DNA from: Leptospira interrogans
Lineage (GTDB): Bacteria > Spirochaetota > Leptospiria > Leptospirales > Leptospiraceae
Length of the DNA stretch: 26,347 nucleotides
Assembly: GCF_900156205.1 (NCBI RefSeq)
Contig: NZ_FTNA01000045.1
Location: 1 to 26,347 of the forward strand
Direction of reading: 5' to 3'
Position 1 is the stretch's first letter. Each line of letters starts with the position of its first letter. The notes beneath the pieces are model-generated. The model saw nothing but the letters and a program-made list of their open reading frames with translations, made no database searches and was not told where the DNA came from. Positions 1-7,825 of the stretch are shown one piece after another. The translations under genes and the position numbers were made by a program.

Positions 1-351
1 AAACGTCTCGGTAAAAAAGCGGATAGAACTTTGTATCAACCCAGTCCGGGTAAATTAAAAATGAAACGAATCAGCGTTCGTGTTCCTTCTGCAAGTTGGA
101 CTCTTTTGGGAACATTGGCTCAGGCTCACGGTGTATCGAAATGTTATCTTTTTAATTATCTTTTAAAGTTGGAAGCCCTCGGAGTCGGTAATTCTATCTT
201 GAATACGGTTCGGGCGGGAGTTCCCACGTTTCACTGGTCCTACAGTTATATCCTGCACCTAGATCTGTCAAACAACCAAGTCACTCGAAAACTACACTGT
301 AAACCAGAATCCTATTTCTACGCATTAGACTTAGAGTGGTATTCTACATAA
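1..351 (+). CDS. DUF1564 family protein, 3' part (start lies before the window)
   Basis: The frame is open from base 1 to the TAA at 349-351, so the first in-window start-like codon (TTG at 31) is not the real start. The window begins inside the gene, with [17 protein letters not shown] in frame. I recognise the core [11 protein letters not shown]...LAQAHGVSK...LFNYLL as DUF1564, a family found almost only in Leptospira, usually in many paralogues and with no established function. The visible core reads as strand (RISVRVP), helix, GVS turn, helix, the pattern of a ribbon-helix-helix DNA-binding fold. That fold is my inference. The C-terminal third ([11 protein letters not shown]...[12 protein letters not shown]) is aromatic-rich. 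No downstream gene is on the same strand, so no operon can be inferred. Confidence 0.8.
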   Translation, partial: KRLGKKADRTLYQPSPGKLKMKRISVRVPSASWTLLGTLAQAHGVSKCYLFNYLLKLEALGVGNSILNTVRAGVPTFHWSYSYILHLDLSNNQVTRKLHCKPESYFYALDLEWYST

Positions 352-572
352 AATCACTGTTTGGCGGCTATTATCAAAATTAAAACTCATTTCGTAGAAG
401 TTCCTAGATTTCGAACTGGATCGACGCAGTTGAATTACTGATTCCTCATATTATTATAACCGTATTTGGGTTATTTGGGATTTTGTTTCTTGTATGCAAA
501 ATTCAAGATACTCAATTTTATAGGGATCAGTGAAATCAAACTTCAAAATAAAGAGTTATTCTAACAATATTT
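352..572. other. Intergenic, no gene seen
   Basis: This is AT-rich sequence between the DUF1564 stop and the first R4 repeat. I see no open frame with a ribosome site and no strong hairpin terminator. Confidence 0.5.
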
Positions 573-742
573 AACGTGAGCTCAAAGTAAGAAATCCATG
601 GTTCGATTTTCTAAAAAAATGTGATCTCGATTCCTAATTGTGAGAACTACCGCAAATCATGATTTTGCAAACAAATTGTAAAATTGTATGAACTCATACT
701 TTAAGAAAATTTTTTCTCGTTTTCTTACTCTGAACTCACGTT
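573..742. repeat. R4 repeat element, about 170 bp
   Basis: The left end is AACGTGAGCTCAAAGTAAGA and the right end is the inverse of AACGTGAGTTCAGAGTAAGA, so the two termini are near-perfect inverted repeats. The interior is the reverse complement of the R4 copy at 15712-15884, including a stretch read as GAGATCACATTTTTTT on the other strand. There is no open frame. It abuts an R1 element at 746. Confidence 0.8.
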
Positions 743-745
743 ATT

Positions 746-848
746 TAGAATTATTGAAAAATTTCATAGCGGCGGTTAACAAAATTGCTTCAATCTACTA
801 TTTCCATACAACGGAAATCGATGTAGAGTTCATTTTTCAAAAACTCTA
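746..848. mobile_element. R1 MITE-like element (copy A)
   Basis: About 103 bp with terminal inverted repeats, TAGAATTATTGAAAAATT on the left and the inverse of TAGAGTTTTTGAAAAATG on the right. It is homologous along its length to copies at 11129 and 14991 (shared interior near GGTTAACAAAATTGCTTCAA). It is non-coding. The flanking TA on each side fits a TA-targeting transposase supplied in trans, which is inference. Confidence 0.75.
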
Positions 849-893
849 ATATGATTTAGTTCTATAAGAATCTAAATTCACATTATAGTATAT

Positions 894-1268
894 TCAAAAA
901 CCATCAGGAGTAAACGCTGCTCTATAAGCTTCTGGTGGGCAAGATAAAAAAGAGCAGGATTTGGCTCCTTGATTATCCGAATTTTCAAACCAAACTCCTT
1001 TCGAAGTTAAGTCTTCGCAGGAAATTCGGATCGAATTTGATTTTTGCCGACCCGAAGAATAACCCTGACAACTCCAAATAGGAATGTTTGAAAAGCAGGA
1101 ACAGCTTCCTTGGAAGGCCTGAGTATCCGTGCAATAGACACAATCGGAACGGGTTTCGTTGAAAGTGTTTGCAAGTAAACGGATCATCAGATCTTGGTTG
1201 TTTTTTTTATCTTCATTTTGACAAAAAAGAATAAGAACAGTTAAGAATATTAAAATATACTTTTTCAT
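894..1268 (-). CDS. Small cysteine-rich lipoprotein
   Basis: A 124-residue protein. Residues 1-15 form a lysine-led hydrophobic signal peptide ending ILFC, so Cys16 is the likely lipidated residue; spirochaete lipoboxes are loose and this fits. The mature part has eight further cysteines (43, 46, 56, 58, 67, 84, 105, 110), in CxxC and CxC spacings, suggesting four disulfides or a metal site. I do not recognise the family. Its ribosome site AGGAG overlaps the stop codon of the TonB-receptor gene just upstream (10-nt gap, 7-nt spacing to ATG), so it is probably translationally coupled to the receptor. A role as surface-attached partner of the receptor is inference from position. It is the last gene of the three-gene cassette, and I see no clear terminator after it. 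Confidence 0.75.
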   Translation of the reverse strand: MKKYILIFLTVLILFCQNEDKKNNQDLMIRLLANTFNETRSDCVYCTDTQAFQGSCSCFSNIPIWSCQGYSSGRQKSNSIRISCEDLTSKGVWFENSDNQGAKSCSFLSCPPEAYRAAFTPDGF

Positions 1269-1278
1269 ATATAATCTC

Positions 1279-3612
1279 CTATGGAATTGCTGTGAACGGA
1301 AAAGAAACCTTTAAAATCGCGTTCAAACCCGGGTTGAGAGCGTAGTCCTTATATCTACTGAGATGATCTACATAAGAAACATTGAATACATTTTGAATAC
1401 TCAAGTCTACAGTAGGCTTTGAAGTTCCGTCTCCGAAATGAGGAAGTTCAAAACCGAGTCCAGCGTCTATAAGATTATAACCTTTGGTAGGTGTTTCTTT
1501 AGGATCGACTCTATATTGAGAGTCATAAAACCTACCGTTGATGGAAAAGTAGAAGTTTTTTAAACCTAAAATAGAATCTTCCGTCCATCTAAGACCAGCC
1601 CGTGCTCGATTTGGTGTAGTTCTAGGAAGAGGATGAGTATCGCTTTGATTTCTAGAATAAACAATATCGATTCCACCGGAAAAAACGAGTTTACGGAAAA
1701 GTTCTGCTTGGATCGAAAATTCTCCTCCTTTTAAAATCGCGTTTCCTTGTTTATACTCGTATTTTGGTAAACCAGAATCCAAGTCTATTTGGGCTATACT
1801 TGCAGCATATATGAAATTTTGAATATGATTTTGAAAAATGCTAATCTCAGTTTGAATTTTAGAAGAAGCAAATCTCAGAGAAAAATCCAGATTATTTGAA
1901 TATTCAGGTTTTAGATGGTTGTTTCCAATTTCAAATTTACCGGTTCCTTCGTGGACTCCGTATGAGAAAAGCTCAAAAGGAGTAGGAGCCCTAAAACCGC
2001 GTCCGTAATTAAAAATGGTGGAAAAAGATTTATAGATCCTCCATACAACACCGGTGGAACCGGTTGTCATATAATAATTTTTGGTTTGTTCGGAGACACC
2101 AAGGGTTTGGTTATTTCGAATGTCGACGGAACGTTTATCACCTCTAATTCCAGCGCTGAAAGTTAAGGAACCCAGTTTAAGTTCTTCTAAAAAATAACCG
2201 GCAATGTTAATAATACCGTAGGAAGGAATCAACGGCTCTGTACCGATTGTTTTATTTCTTTGTTCCAGGCCAGATATTCCGATGGTTCCTTTCAAAAAAT
2301 TGAATATAGGTTTATGGTGAAATTTAGCGTCCGCTGTAGTGGTGTCTAGAAAAAGGTTTAAACCTTGGTATTTTTCTTTGGAAGTCACTTGATAGAACTG
2401 AAAAGATTTATCTAAAACTTCTGCATTTTTGTCCAAAAGAATATCTTGAATTGGTAGAAGTTTATTTTTAGATTCAATTTCTCTTCGATTGTTTCTTTGA
2501 TAGGAAAAATCAAGTTCCAAGTTTCCTGCGGAAAAAATAAAAAACGAATGAAAATGAGATTTCTCGTGAAGAAGTTTTTGAGAGACAGTAGCTCCAGGAT
2601 TTTCGTTTGGATTGTCTAAAAGATCTTGGGTTTGTTCCCTTTTAAAAGAATCCAAATAAAAATTACCCCAATCCCCGTCCAAACCAATGGACGCACTTTG
2701 ATTTTTTTCTATCATCCCTGTATTACGAAGGGTTCCGTTCGGAGTAGTAATTTTACCCGCTTTTCTGGAATTGGAGCTAGCACGATAACCGAAACCGTTT
2801 AGATTTCCGTAGATTGCAAAGTTGCCAGCATCCTGTTTGTTGTTAGAATAACTGTTGGAATTGAAAATGCCTGCCATCTTTGGAATTCCTTCTTCGGAAA
2901 GAGGTGCTTTGTCTCGAATGACATTTACTACACCTCCAAGAGCGTCTGAGCCGTAGAGTAAACTACCCGGGCCTCTTATAATTTCAATTTTTTGAATATT
3001 GAAAGAATCTAATTCTACTGTGTGGTCGTCACCAAATTGTTGTTCTTCTTGACGAATACCGTCGGTCATAACTAAAACCCTTTGTCCGGTAAGGCCTCGG
3101 ATGATCGGTTTAGAAGTTCCTGATCCTGTTGTAAGGTTGGAAACTCCCGGAGTATTGTTGATAGCAGACATTGCAGTTTCTCCCCTTTGGCGGTCTAATT
3201 GTCTACCCGACAAAACGGTAATTGGTTGTGGAGCAGTTAAAAAATCTGAATTTGTGGATTTAGCGGTGACGTTGATCGCGGATTGGTCCAAAGAACTTTC
3301 TAAAAGAGTAAATTGTGTTTTTTCATCTTTTTCACCGATTGTAATTGAAATAGTTTCGGATTGATAACCTCTTGATATTGCGACTAATGTATATTTGCCA
3401 GGGGGAACATGATTTAAAACAAATTCTCCTTTTTCATTTGTGATCGTAGTTTTTCTAGATTCTTGGAGTATAATTTTTACATTGGAAATAGAATTTCCGT
3501 TTTTGTCTTTTACTATACCTGTTAGCGTGACGTCTAACGCTAAAATGGAAATTGGGGAAATAAGTATCGAAAATAAAAATATTCTAAAATAATAATATAG
3601 CTGCTTTTTCAA
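1279..3612 (-). CDS. TonB-dependent outer-membrane receptor, ZnuD-like plug motif
   Basis: A 777-residue outer-membrane active transporter that would use TonB/ExbBD energy. Visible in order: a signal peptide (1-25), a carboxypeptidase-regulatory-like beta-sandwich (about 27-100, TGIVKDKNGNSISNV...PPGKYTL), a plug domain (about 120-235, with PIIRGLTGQRVLVMTDGIRQ and RGPGSLLYGSDALGGVVNV), and a beta-barrel to the C terminus. The plug carries GDDHTVELD (194-202), resembling the DH(A/T)V motif I associate with ZnuD-type zinc receptors, so the ligand may be a metal rather than a siderophore. This is inference. The start codon is TTG at 3612-3610, chosen because GGGAGGTG lies 4 nt upstream and the signal peptide begins there. 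A GGGCT/AGCCC hairpin abuts that ribosome site. It lies 46 nt after the small His/Cys protein gene and 10 nt before the lipoprotein gene. Confidence 0.9.
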   Translation of the reverse strand: MKKQLYYYFRIFLFSILISPISILALDVTLTGIVKDKNGNSISNVKIILQESRKTTITNEKGEFVLNHVPPGKYTLVAISRGYQSETISITIGEKDEKTQFTLLESSLDQSAINVTAKSTNSDFLTAPQPITVLSGRQLDRQRGETAMSAINNTPGVSNLTTGSGTSKPIIRGLTGQRVLVMTDGIRQEEQQFGDDHTVELDSFNIQKIEIIRGPGSLLYGSDALGGVVNVIRDKAPLSEEGIPKMAGIFNSNSYSNNKQDAGNFAIYGNLNGFGYRASSNSRKAGKITTPNGTLRNTGMIEKNQSASIGLDGDWGNFYLDSFKREQTQDLLDNPNENPGATVSQKLLHEKSHFHSFFIFSAGNLELDFSYQRNNRREIESKNKLLPIQDILLDKNAEVLDKSFQFYQVTSKEKYQGLNLFLDTTTADAKFHHKPIFNFLKGTIGISGLEQRNKTIGTEPLIPSYGIINIAGYFLEELKLGSLTFSAGIRGDKRSVDIRNNQTLGVSEQTKNYYMTTGSTGVVWRIYKSFSTIFNYGRGFRAPTPFELFSYGVHEGTGKFEIGNNHLKPEYSNNLDFSLRFASSKIQTEISIFQNHIQNFIYAASIAQIDLDSGLPKYEYKQGNAILKGGEFSIQAELFRKLVFSGGIDIVYSRNQSDTHPLPRTTPNRARAGLRWTEDSILGLKNFYFSINGRFYDSQYRVDPKETPTKGYNLIDAGLGFELPHFGDGTSKPTVDLSIQNVFNVSYVDHLSRYKDYALNPGLNAILKVSFPFTAIP

Positions 3613-3616
3613 GCGA

Positions 3617-3639
3617 CACCTCCCGGGCTAAAAAAGCCC
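3617..3639 (-). promoter_or_regulatory. Hairpin abutting the ribosome site of the TonB receptor
   Basis: On the minus strand GGGCTTTTTTAGCCC forms a 5-bp GC-rich stem with a 5-nt loop, directly followed by GGGAGGTG and a TTG start. A stem next to a strong ribosome site with a non-ATG start could tune translation. It may alternatively be a weak attenuator after the upstream gene. Confidence 0.45.
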
Positions 3640-3658
3640 ATTAGATCAAAAAATTGAT

Positions 3659-3991
3659 TTAAGAAAGTGGGAGTAAAAAAGGAGGTGCTCGACCAAATCT
3701 ATTTTGATAGGGGTTGAAGTGGTGGATAAAAATTACAAATGAGATTCTAATTTTTTTGAGAAAGACTGAAGGTTGGTTTCCAGTTAAAAAATTTGGATTC
3801 CAGAGAGAATTTGATTCTCTTTGGAACTGACAGATCGGACAAGCTACGATTTGTTTTGTATCTTTATTTGTAGAAAAGTAGGTGCCGGAAAATTTTTGAA
3901 TTTCTTGTTCTACATGGATATGTAGTCCCGAACTCACGAAAAGTATGAGCAATATGGAGAGAAATCCGGATTTGATGCCTTGCAGGATCAT
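3659..3991 (-). CDS. Small membrane-anchored or exported His/Cys protein, DUF2946-like
   Basis: A 110-residue protein with an N-terminal hydrophobic segment (about 8-22) followed at once by GLHIHVE (His24, His26, Glu28). It has a CPIC motif (Cys51, Cys54), a second hydrophobic stretch near 82-91 and a C-terminal RAPP (101-104). The layout of an exported helix, His cluster, CxxC and a final R-A/G-PP recalls DUF2946-type small proteins, which often sit beside TonB-dependent metal receptors. That assignment is from memory of the pattern, not from a search. It is the first gene of the cassette, 46 nt ahead of the receptor. No convincing ribosome site is visible before its ATG. Confidence 0.65.
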   Translation of the reverse strand: MILQGIKSGFLSILLILFVSSGLHIHVEQEIQKFSGTYFSTNKDTKQIVACPICQFQRESNSLWNPNFLTGNQPSVFLKKIRISFVIFIHHFNPYQNRFGRAPPFLLPLS

Positions 3992-4467
3992 TGTATATGA
4001 TTGCTAATGATAAATCAATATTAATAAGATCAAGTAGAAAATTAAATCATAGATTGAAATGTAGGACCTGCTACTTGAGTATTTCGGAATTTGTTTGTAA
4101 AAACGGTTAGTCTTGGTTCCGACGTTGTTTGATTCCAAATTCAGATGTTTATAAAACTTAATATTTCGGTAAAAAGTAAAATGTGGGAACTCACACAAAT
4201 CTAGATTTTACAGTCAAACTTTCAAAAAATTGTTATAGAACATAAAAACTAAATTTAAAAAAACTAATTAATACAAGTTTCTTATAAAAAAATAAGAAAG
4301 AGTTTTCTAAAAGTAATAGTTCCTACATTCATTTATAAAAATGATTGGTCCTAGTTTTTAAAGACTAAAAATGTTGTAGTTCCCACATTTAGAGAATGAC
4401 TTACAAAGTTCAGATTTCAACTTTTTTAAAAAAAGTGAATCATAGATTTCTATACGAACTCCCGATG
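3992..4467. other. Intergenic with scattered GGGAACT palindromic motifs
   Basis: This AT-rich stretch holds ATGTGGGAACTCACACAAAT near 4175 and two reverse-orientation units near 4320 (TAGTTCCTACATT) and 4376 (GTAGTTCCCACATTT). These are R4-type interior units without clear R4 ends. It must also hold the promoter of the metal cassette, but I cannot place it with confidence. The 64-codon frame across it looks accidental. Confidence 0.5.
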
Positions 4468-5301
4468 TTAGTCAAGAACACGTAAAATTCTATCCAAAGT
4501 TTTATGTTTTTCCTCAAAGGGAAAGAAATGAGAAGTTTTTGGCCAAATTTCTAAAGAAGATCGAATATTACCAGAAATAATTTTTTTTGCTGTATTTGGA
4601 GAACAAACTTCGTGTGGGTCAGGAATCGTAATATGTGTTTCCGTTTTAATTTTCCCAAACTGAAACAAACTACGATAACTTACCGAGTCAAAGATTTTTG
4701 CTTCCACTTCGGGAGCACAACGAAGAATCGCTTCTCCATTAACACCTAATCGAAAACAACTTTGAATATAATCATCGTAAATCCCATTGTCCCAACGTGA
4801 AAAGGAAGGAGTTCTTTTATAAATTTTACGGACGGTATCAAGATTTTTGAATTCTCTTCTACGTTTAATAGCTACTTGAGCCAGAGGGTTATGAAAAATA
4901 CGAGAATACGTAATTTGCAGAAAATTTAATGTAACCGGATCGTGAGCGATTACTTTTTTAAATTTATCAGGAGAATGATACGACGCTAAAAGAAGACTTG
5001 CACCTCCTAAGGAATGTCCAATTCCAATTACGTTATTAAGATTTTCATTTTCAATTAGAGAAAGAACTTGGTCTCTGAAAAAATACCAATCTCTAAAATT
5101 CAAAGTGGAATCGGATTCTCCGTGACCTGCAAAATCTAGAGCAATCACCCTATGTGAATTTTGTAACGATTCAATATAAAATTTATAAGTAAACGCACTG
5201 TATCCATTCGCATGACAAAGAAGGATTGTAGGTTTGGATTTAGAGTTGGTATCTATATAGGAAAGATTGAGCCCTTGAAAGTTAAATGTTTTTCTAAGCA
5301 T
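4468..5301 (-). CDS. Alpha/beta-fold hydrolase
   Basis: A 277-residue cytoplasmic hydrolase of unknown substrate. It shows the oxyanion-hole segment HANGYS (30-35), the nucleophile elbow GIGHSLGG with Ser97, and the C-terminal SHFFPFE carrying the likely catalytic His258. The acid is probably in IPDPHEV (Asp228 or Glu231). Length and motif order are typical of esterase/lipase-like family members. There is no signal peptide. The start ATG at 5301 has AAGGTC about 12 nt upstream, which is weak. The gene is divergent from the transporter gene at 5378, with only 76 bp between them, so the two promoters must lie close together. Confidence 0.85.
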   Translation of the reverse strand: MLRKTFNFQGLNLSYIDTNSKSKPTILLCHANGYSAFTYKFYIESLQNSHRVIALDFAGHGESDSTLNFRDWYFFRDQVLSLIENENLNNVIGIGHSLGGASLLLASYHSPDKFKKVIAHDPVTLNFLQITYSRIFHNPLAQVAIKRRREFKNLDTVRKIYKRTPSFSRWDNGIYDDYIQSCFRLGVNGEAILRCAPEVEAKIFDSVSYRSLFQFGKIKTETHITIPDPHEVCSPNTAKKIISGNIRSSLEIWPKTSHFFPFEEKHKTLDRILRVLD

Positions 5302-5377
5302 AATAAAAAAATTGACCTTGATCTTTCCAAATCCCTAGGTGGACTGGTTTTCGTAAAGTCAAAACCGGAATCATAAC

Positions 5378-5764
5378 ATGCAAATTCAAGTTTTAGTTGT
5401 ATTTATAATAGCACTTGTATTCAACGCACTTGCCAATATTCTAATAAAGGCAAGTTCTTTAAAAGACGTTTCAGAAAAACCGGATGGGATACAAGGAATG
5501 TTGCAAGTAATTTTCAATCCAATGTTTATTGGAGGATTGGCCTCCTTTGGATTGGCGTTACTAGGGTATCGTTTTGTATTGGGGAAAGGATTAAAACTTT
5601 CACTTGCTTATCCAGTATTTACGAGCGCCGGTTTTATCCTGGTGTTGATTGTGTCTTCCATTGCGTTTAAGGAAAGATTGACCTGGTCACAATGGGCGGG
5701 TATAATACTGATACTGGTAGGAGTATGGTTATGCGCCGCAAATATGTTCGAAACAAAATCTTAA
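5378..5764 (+). CDS. Small four-helix transporter, SMR/DMT-superfamily-like
   Basis: A 128-residue inner-membrane protein with four predicted transmembrane helices (about 3-23, 49-68, 75-95, 101-121). LSLAYPVFTSAGFILV resembles the helix-3 region of small multidrug-resistance and ArnE/ArnF-like proteins, and the third loop (FKERLTWSQWAGIILILVGV) is typical of the drug/metabolite transporter superfamily. Helix 1 (VFNALANILIKASS) lacks the membrane glutamate of EmrE-type drug pumps, so drug export is not supported. A lipid-linked or small-metabolite substrate is equally possible. It would work as a dimer by family analogy. A short inverted repeat (GGTTTT...AAAACC) lies just before the gene. Confidence 0.7.
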   Translation: MQIQVLVVFIIALVFNALANILIKASSLKDVSEKPDGIQGMLQVIFNPMFIGGLASFGLALLGYRFVLGKGLKLSLAYPVFTSAGFILVLIVSSIAFKERLTWSQWAGIILILVGVWLCAANMFETKS

Positions 5765-5935
5765 ATTACTTTTACCAATTATCTTCTATAAAAACATTAG
5801 AAAGTGTGATGGTCGTGTTAAATTTATGAATCAGTTTCAAACAGAAATTTTCTTTTAAGTATCGATCCTATAATTGATAATATCTTAATTAGAGTTATAT
5901 AATAAAATACTAATGTAGTAATTTGCGTTTCAATA

Positions 5936-6028
5936 ATGAAATTTTTGAACAATAAATTCTCTATTCATATCTGTTTTATGAAAACGGTTGATTGAAGCAA
6001 CTTTATTATAGAATTTTCCATAATTCTA
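5936..6028. mobile_element. R1 MITE-like element (copy F, degenerate, inverted)
   Basis: The segment AATTCTCTATTCATATCTG followed by TTGATTGAAGCAACTTTAT and ending CCATAATTCTA aligns with the reverse complement of the R1 copy at 14991. The right terminus is recognisable and the left one is eroded. Confidence 0.6.
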
Positions 6029-6034
6029 ATGTAA

Positions 6035-6110
6035 CTTCAGGGAAAGAAAACCAGGGCGAATCCGGACCGCGCTTTCGGCTCCAGTCAATAAATTGCATTG
6101 TAAAAAGTTA
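6035..6110. repeat. R4b repeat fragment
   Basis: GGGCGAATCCGGACCGCGCT, then GTCAATAAATTGCATT and TATAATATTTCTTC, match the core of the complete R4b copy at 25449-25760 in the same order. Neither terminal repeat nor tandem array is present. Confidence 0.65.
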
Positions 6111-6281
6111 ATATAATATTTCTTCCTAAAAATTGAAATACAGTAGGTCAATGAACTGTATAAGATAAACGTTATGCGAAATATAATTTTTAGTATCCGA
6201 TTGATTGATTCCAGTGCAATTTATAACGATGGAGGTGGGACGGGACGTTTGAGTATCCAGAATAAAAGCAAAAAAGAAAAA

Positions 6282-7358
6282 TCATTCAAATTTAACTTGG
6301 AAAATCTGATTTGCACGAGAATCGGCGACTAACAATCTTTGGTTCAAACAATCAACTTTAACTGTCCCTATCTCCATAAACGTATGATCAATTGTAGAAA
6401 CGTTAAGTAAAGGATCCACAATGCGGATTCTGTTAGAATTAGCGTCCGATACAAACATATAACCGCTGTTATCTATAGAAATGAAAGCGGGACCAAAAAA
6501 CGAAGCGTTTGTTCCATTTCCATCTACGTCTGCTCCGATTCCGTTTCCCAAAAGAGTGGATACGGTAGAATTTTTGAGATCTATTTTTCGAATTCTATGA
6601 TCCTGAATATCTGCAGCCAATAAACTATTCATTTTACGATTATAAGCAATTCCTAATGGAGATTTAAAACGAGCTGAAGCTAAATCTCCGTCTAAATAAC
6701 CAGAAATTCCTCCGGAAAGAGTACTCACCGTACCTGAGTTGAGATTGATTTTTCGAATCGTATGATTGCTTAACTCTCCCACGTATAAGTTTCTTTCTGG
6801 ATCGATGTCCATAAAAAAAGGACTGTCAAACAAGGAATTGAGTCTATCCCCGTTTTGAAGACCACTCAAGTCGGAAGAACTTCCGGCAAATAAGGAAAAT
6901 TGTTCCGTAGAATCTATCTTATAAATTTGATTACTGTCTTTGCAGGAAACGTATTTGTCTCCAGTAAGCGGATCGAACTTGATGCCGGAAGGATCTTGTA
7001 AAGGTAAGTTTGTAGAAAGAGTTTTTACATTTCCGGAGGGATCAATTTTACGAATCAGGTTGTTTATTTGATCGCTCACATAGATATTTCCGGAAGTATC
7101 TACTTCTAAACCGAAAGGAGTTTTGAAAGAGGCTGTGGAAGTGGTACCATCTACGCTTGCTGCTACACCAGTACCGGCAAACAAACTAACAACAGGTTTG
7201 TTTGTAATTTTGAGAGAACAAAGATAACATTCTTTAAGAATACAGTCCAGGATCGTGTTTTCAATCCAAGCCTGGCTCATAAAAATACTCGGATTATAAA
7301 TAGAGGCAGGAGAACAGGAAACCAATACTAGAACGAAAATCAAAATTCTATAGAACAT
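6282..7358 (-). CDS. NHL-repeat beta-propeller lipoprotein
   Basis: A 358-residue protein. MFYRILIFVLVLVSC is a signal peptide with lipobox, lipidated at Cys15. From about residue 60 to the end there are roughly six NHL-type repeats, each with a GxxxDxxGNxYVSDxxNxxIRKID-like pattern, the size of a six-bladed propeller. Examples are PFGLEVDTSGNIYVSD, PFFMDIDPERNLYVGE, PLGIAYNRKMNSLLAAD and PAFISIDNSGYMFVSD. It would be anchored in the outer or inner membrane, facing the periplasm or surface. NHL propellers usually bind partners, and no catalytic role is evident. Cys37, 41, 45 and 48 (near CILKECYLCSLK) form an unusual cluster between anchor and propeller. Both neighbouring intergenic regions are repeat-rich, so it is probably transcribed alone. 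Confidence 0.85.
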   Translation of the reverse strand: MFYRILIFVLVLVSCSPASIYNPSIFMSQAWIENTILDCILKECYLCSLKITNKPVVSLFAGTGVAASVDGTTSTASFKTPFGLEVDTSGNIYVSDQINNLIRKIDPSGNVKTLSTNLPLQDPSGIKFDPLTGDKYVSCKDSNQIYKIDSTEQFSLFAGSSSDLSGLQNGDRLNSLFDSPFFMDIDPERNLYVGELSNHTIRKINLNSGTVSTLSGGISGYLDGDLASARFKSPLGIAYNRKMNSLLAADIQDHRIRKIDLKNSTVSTLLGNGIGADVDGNGTNASFFGPAFISIDNSGYMFVSDANSNRIRIVDPLLNVSTIDHTFMEIGTVKVDCLNQRLLVADSRANQIFQVKFE

Positions 7359-7825
7359 AATTACTTTCTATAAGAATTAGAATGAATTTTTTTTTAGAAA
7401 ACTACAGTGGACTTTTATGAAAATATAGAAGTTGTATCTATTACTCAGGATTATATGATGAAATACCCAATCTAACAAGTTTACATATCAAACCTGTAAA
7501 TTCAGAGAAAGAAAATCAGAGTGAATCTGGAGTTGCTGGATAGCGTTTCAGCTTTGATCAACAAATTGAGGAAACAAAATCTTTTTCTGAATTCAATTTG
7601 TTATAGAATACGATCTGTCGAGCGCCCATAGAAGCGAGACGCTGAGTTACCTCGAGCACCCATAGAAGCAGACGCTTTAGTTTGAAAGAGCGTTCTGGTC
7701 TCAATCGCTTCCGCATAGAACTCCCAGAATTTGTATGTAAATCGTAGTGAAGAAATAGTGAATATAAAAAAAGGTATCTCAAATAGATCTTTTCATCTGA
7801 ATGGGAGAAGAGAGGTCGTAAATCA
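7359..7825. other. Intergenic with R4b-type repeat and promoter of the racemase-like gene
   Basis: Between divergent genes. About 7500-7745 is a degenerate R4b repeat (see the tandem array entry). The sequence AGAGAGGTCG just before 7826 holds the ribosome site of the next gene. Confidence 0.55.
7619..7680. repeat. 34-bp tandem repeat, about 1.8 units, inside an R4b copy
   Basis: Units begin at 7619 and 7653 (CGAGCGCCCATAGAAGCGAG and CGAGCACCCATAGAAGCAGA). They are the same unit as at 25597, with substitutions. Upstream (ATACGATCTGT) and downstream (TTTAGTTTGA) flanks are also shared with the 25597 copy. Confidence 0.8.

Larger units (their letters stand above)
5765..6281. other. Intergenic with R1 and partial R4b repeats
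   Basis: No gene is seen. It contains a degenerate R1 copy (about 5936-6028) and a fragment of the R4b repeat (about 6035-6110). Confidence 0.6.

Noticed and set aside
3998..4017. Fur/Zur-like box TGATTGCTAATGATAAATCA before the metal cassette
   Set aside because: Only the outer TGATT/AATCA arms are symmetric. The match to a 7-1-7 Fur pattern is poor and such words are common in AT-rich DNA.
4004..4198. 64-codon open frame on the minus strand upstream of the metal cassette
   Set aside because: It has no ribosome site, runs through GGGAACT repeat sequence and has a low-complexity C terminus.
7558..7782. 74-codon frame on the minus strand
   Set aside because: It lies across the R4b repeat and its 34-bp units. 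The related repeat at 25579-25878 gives a similar peptide (LLLWALEVTQRLASMGAR), which is repeat translation, not a gene family.
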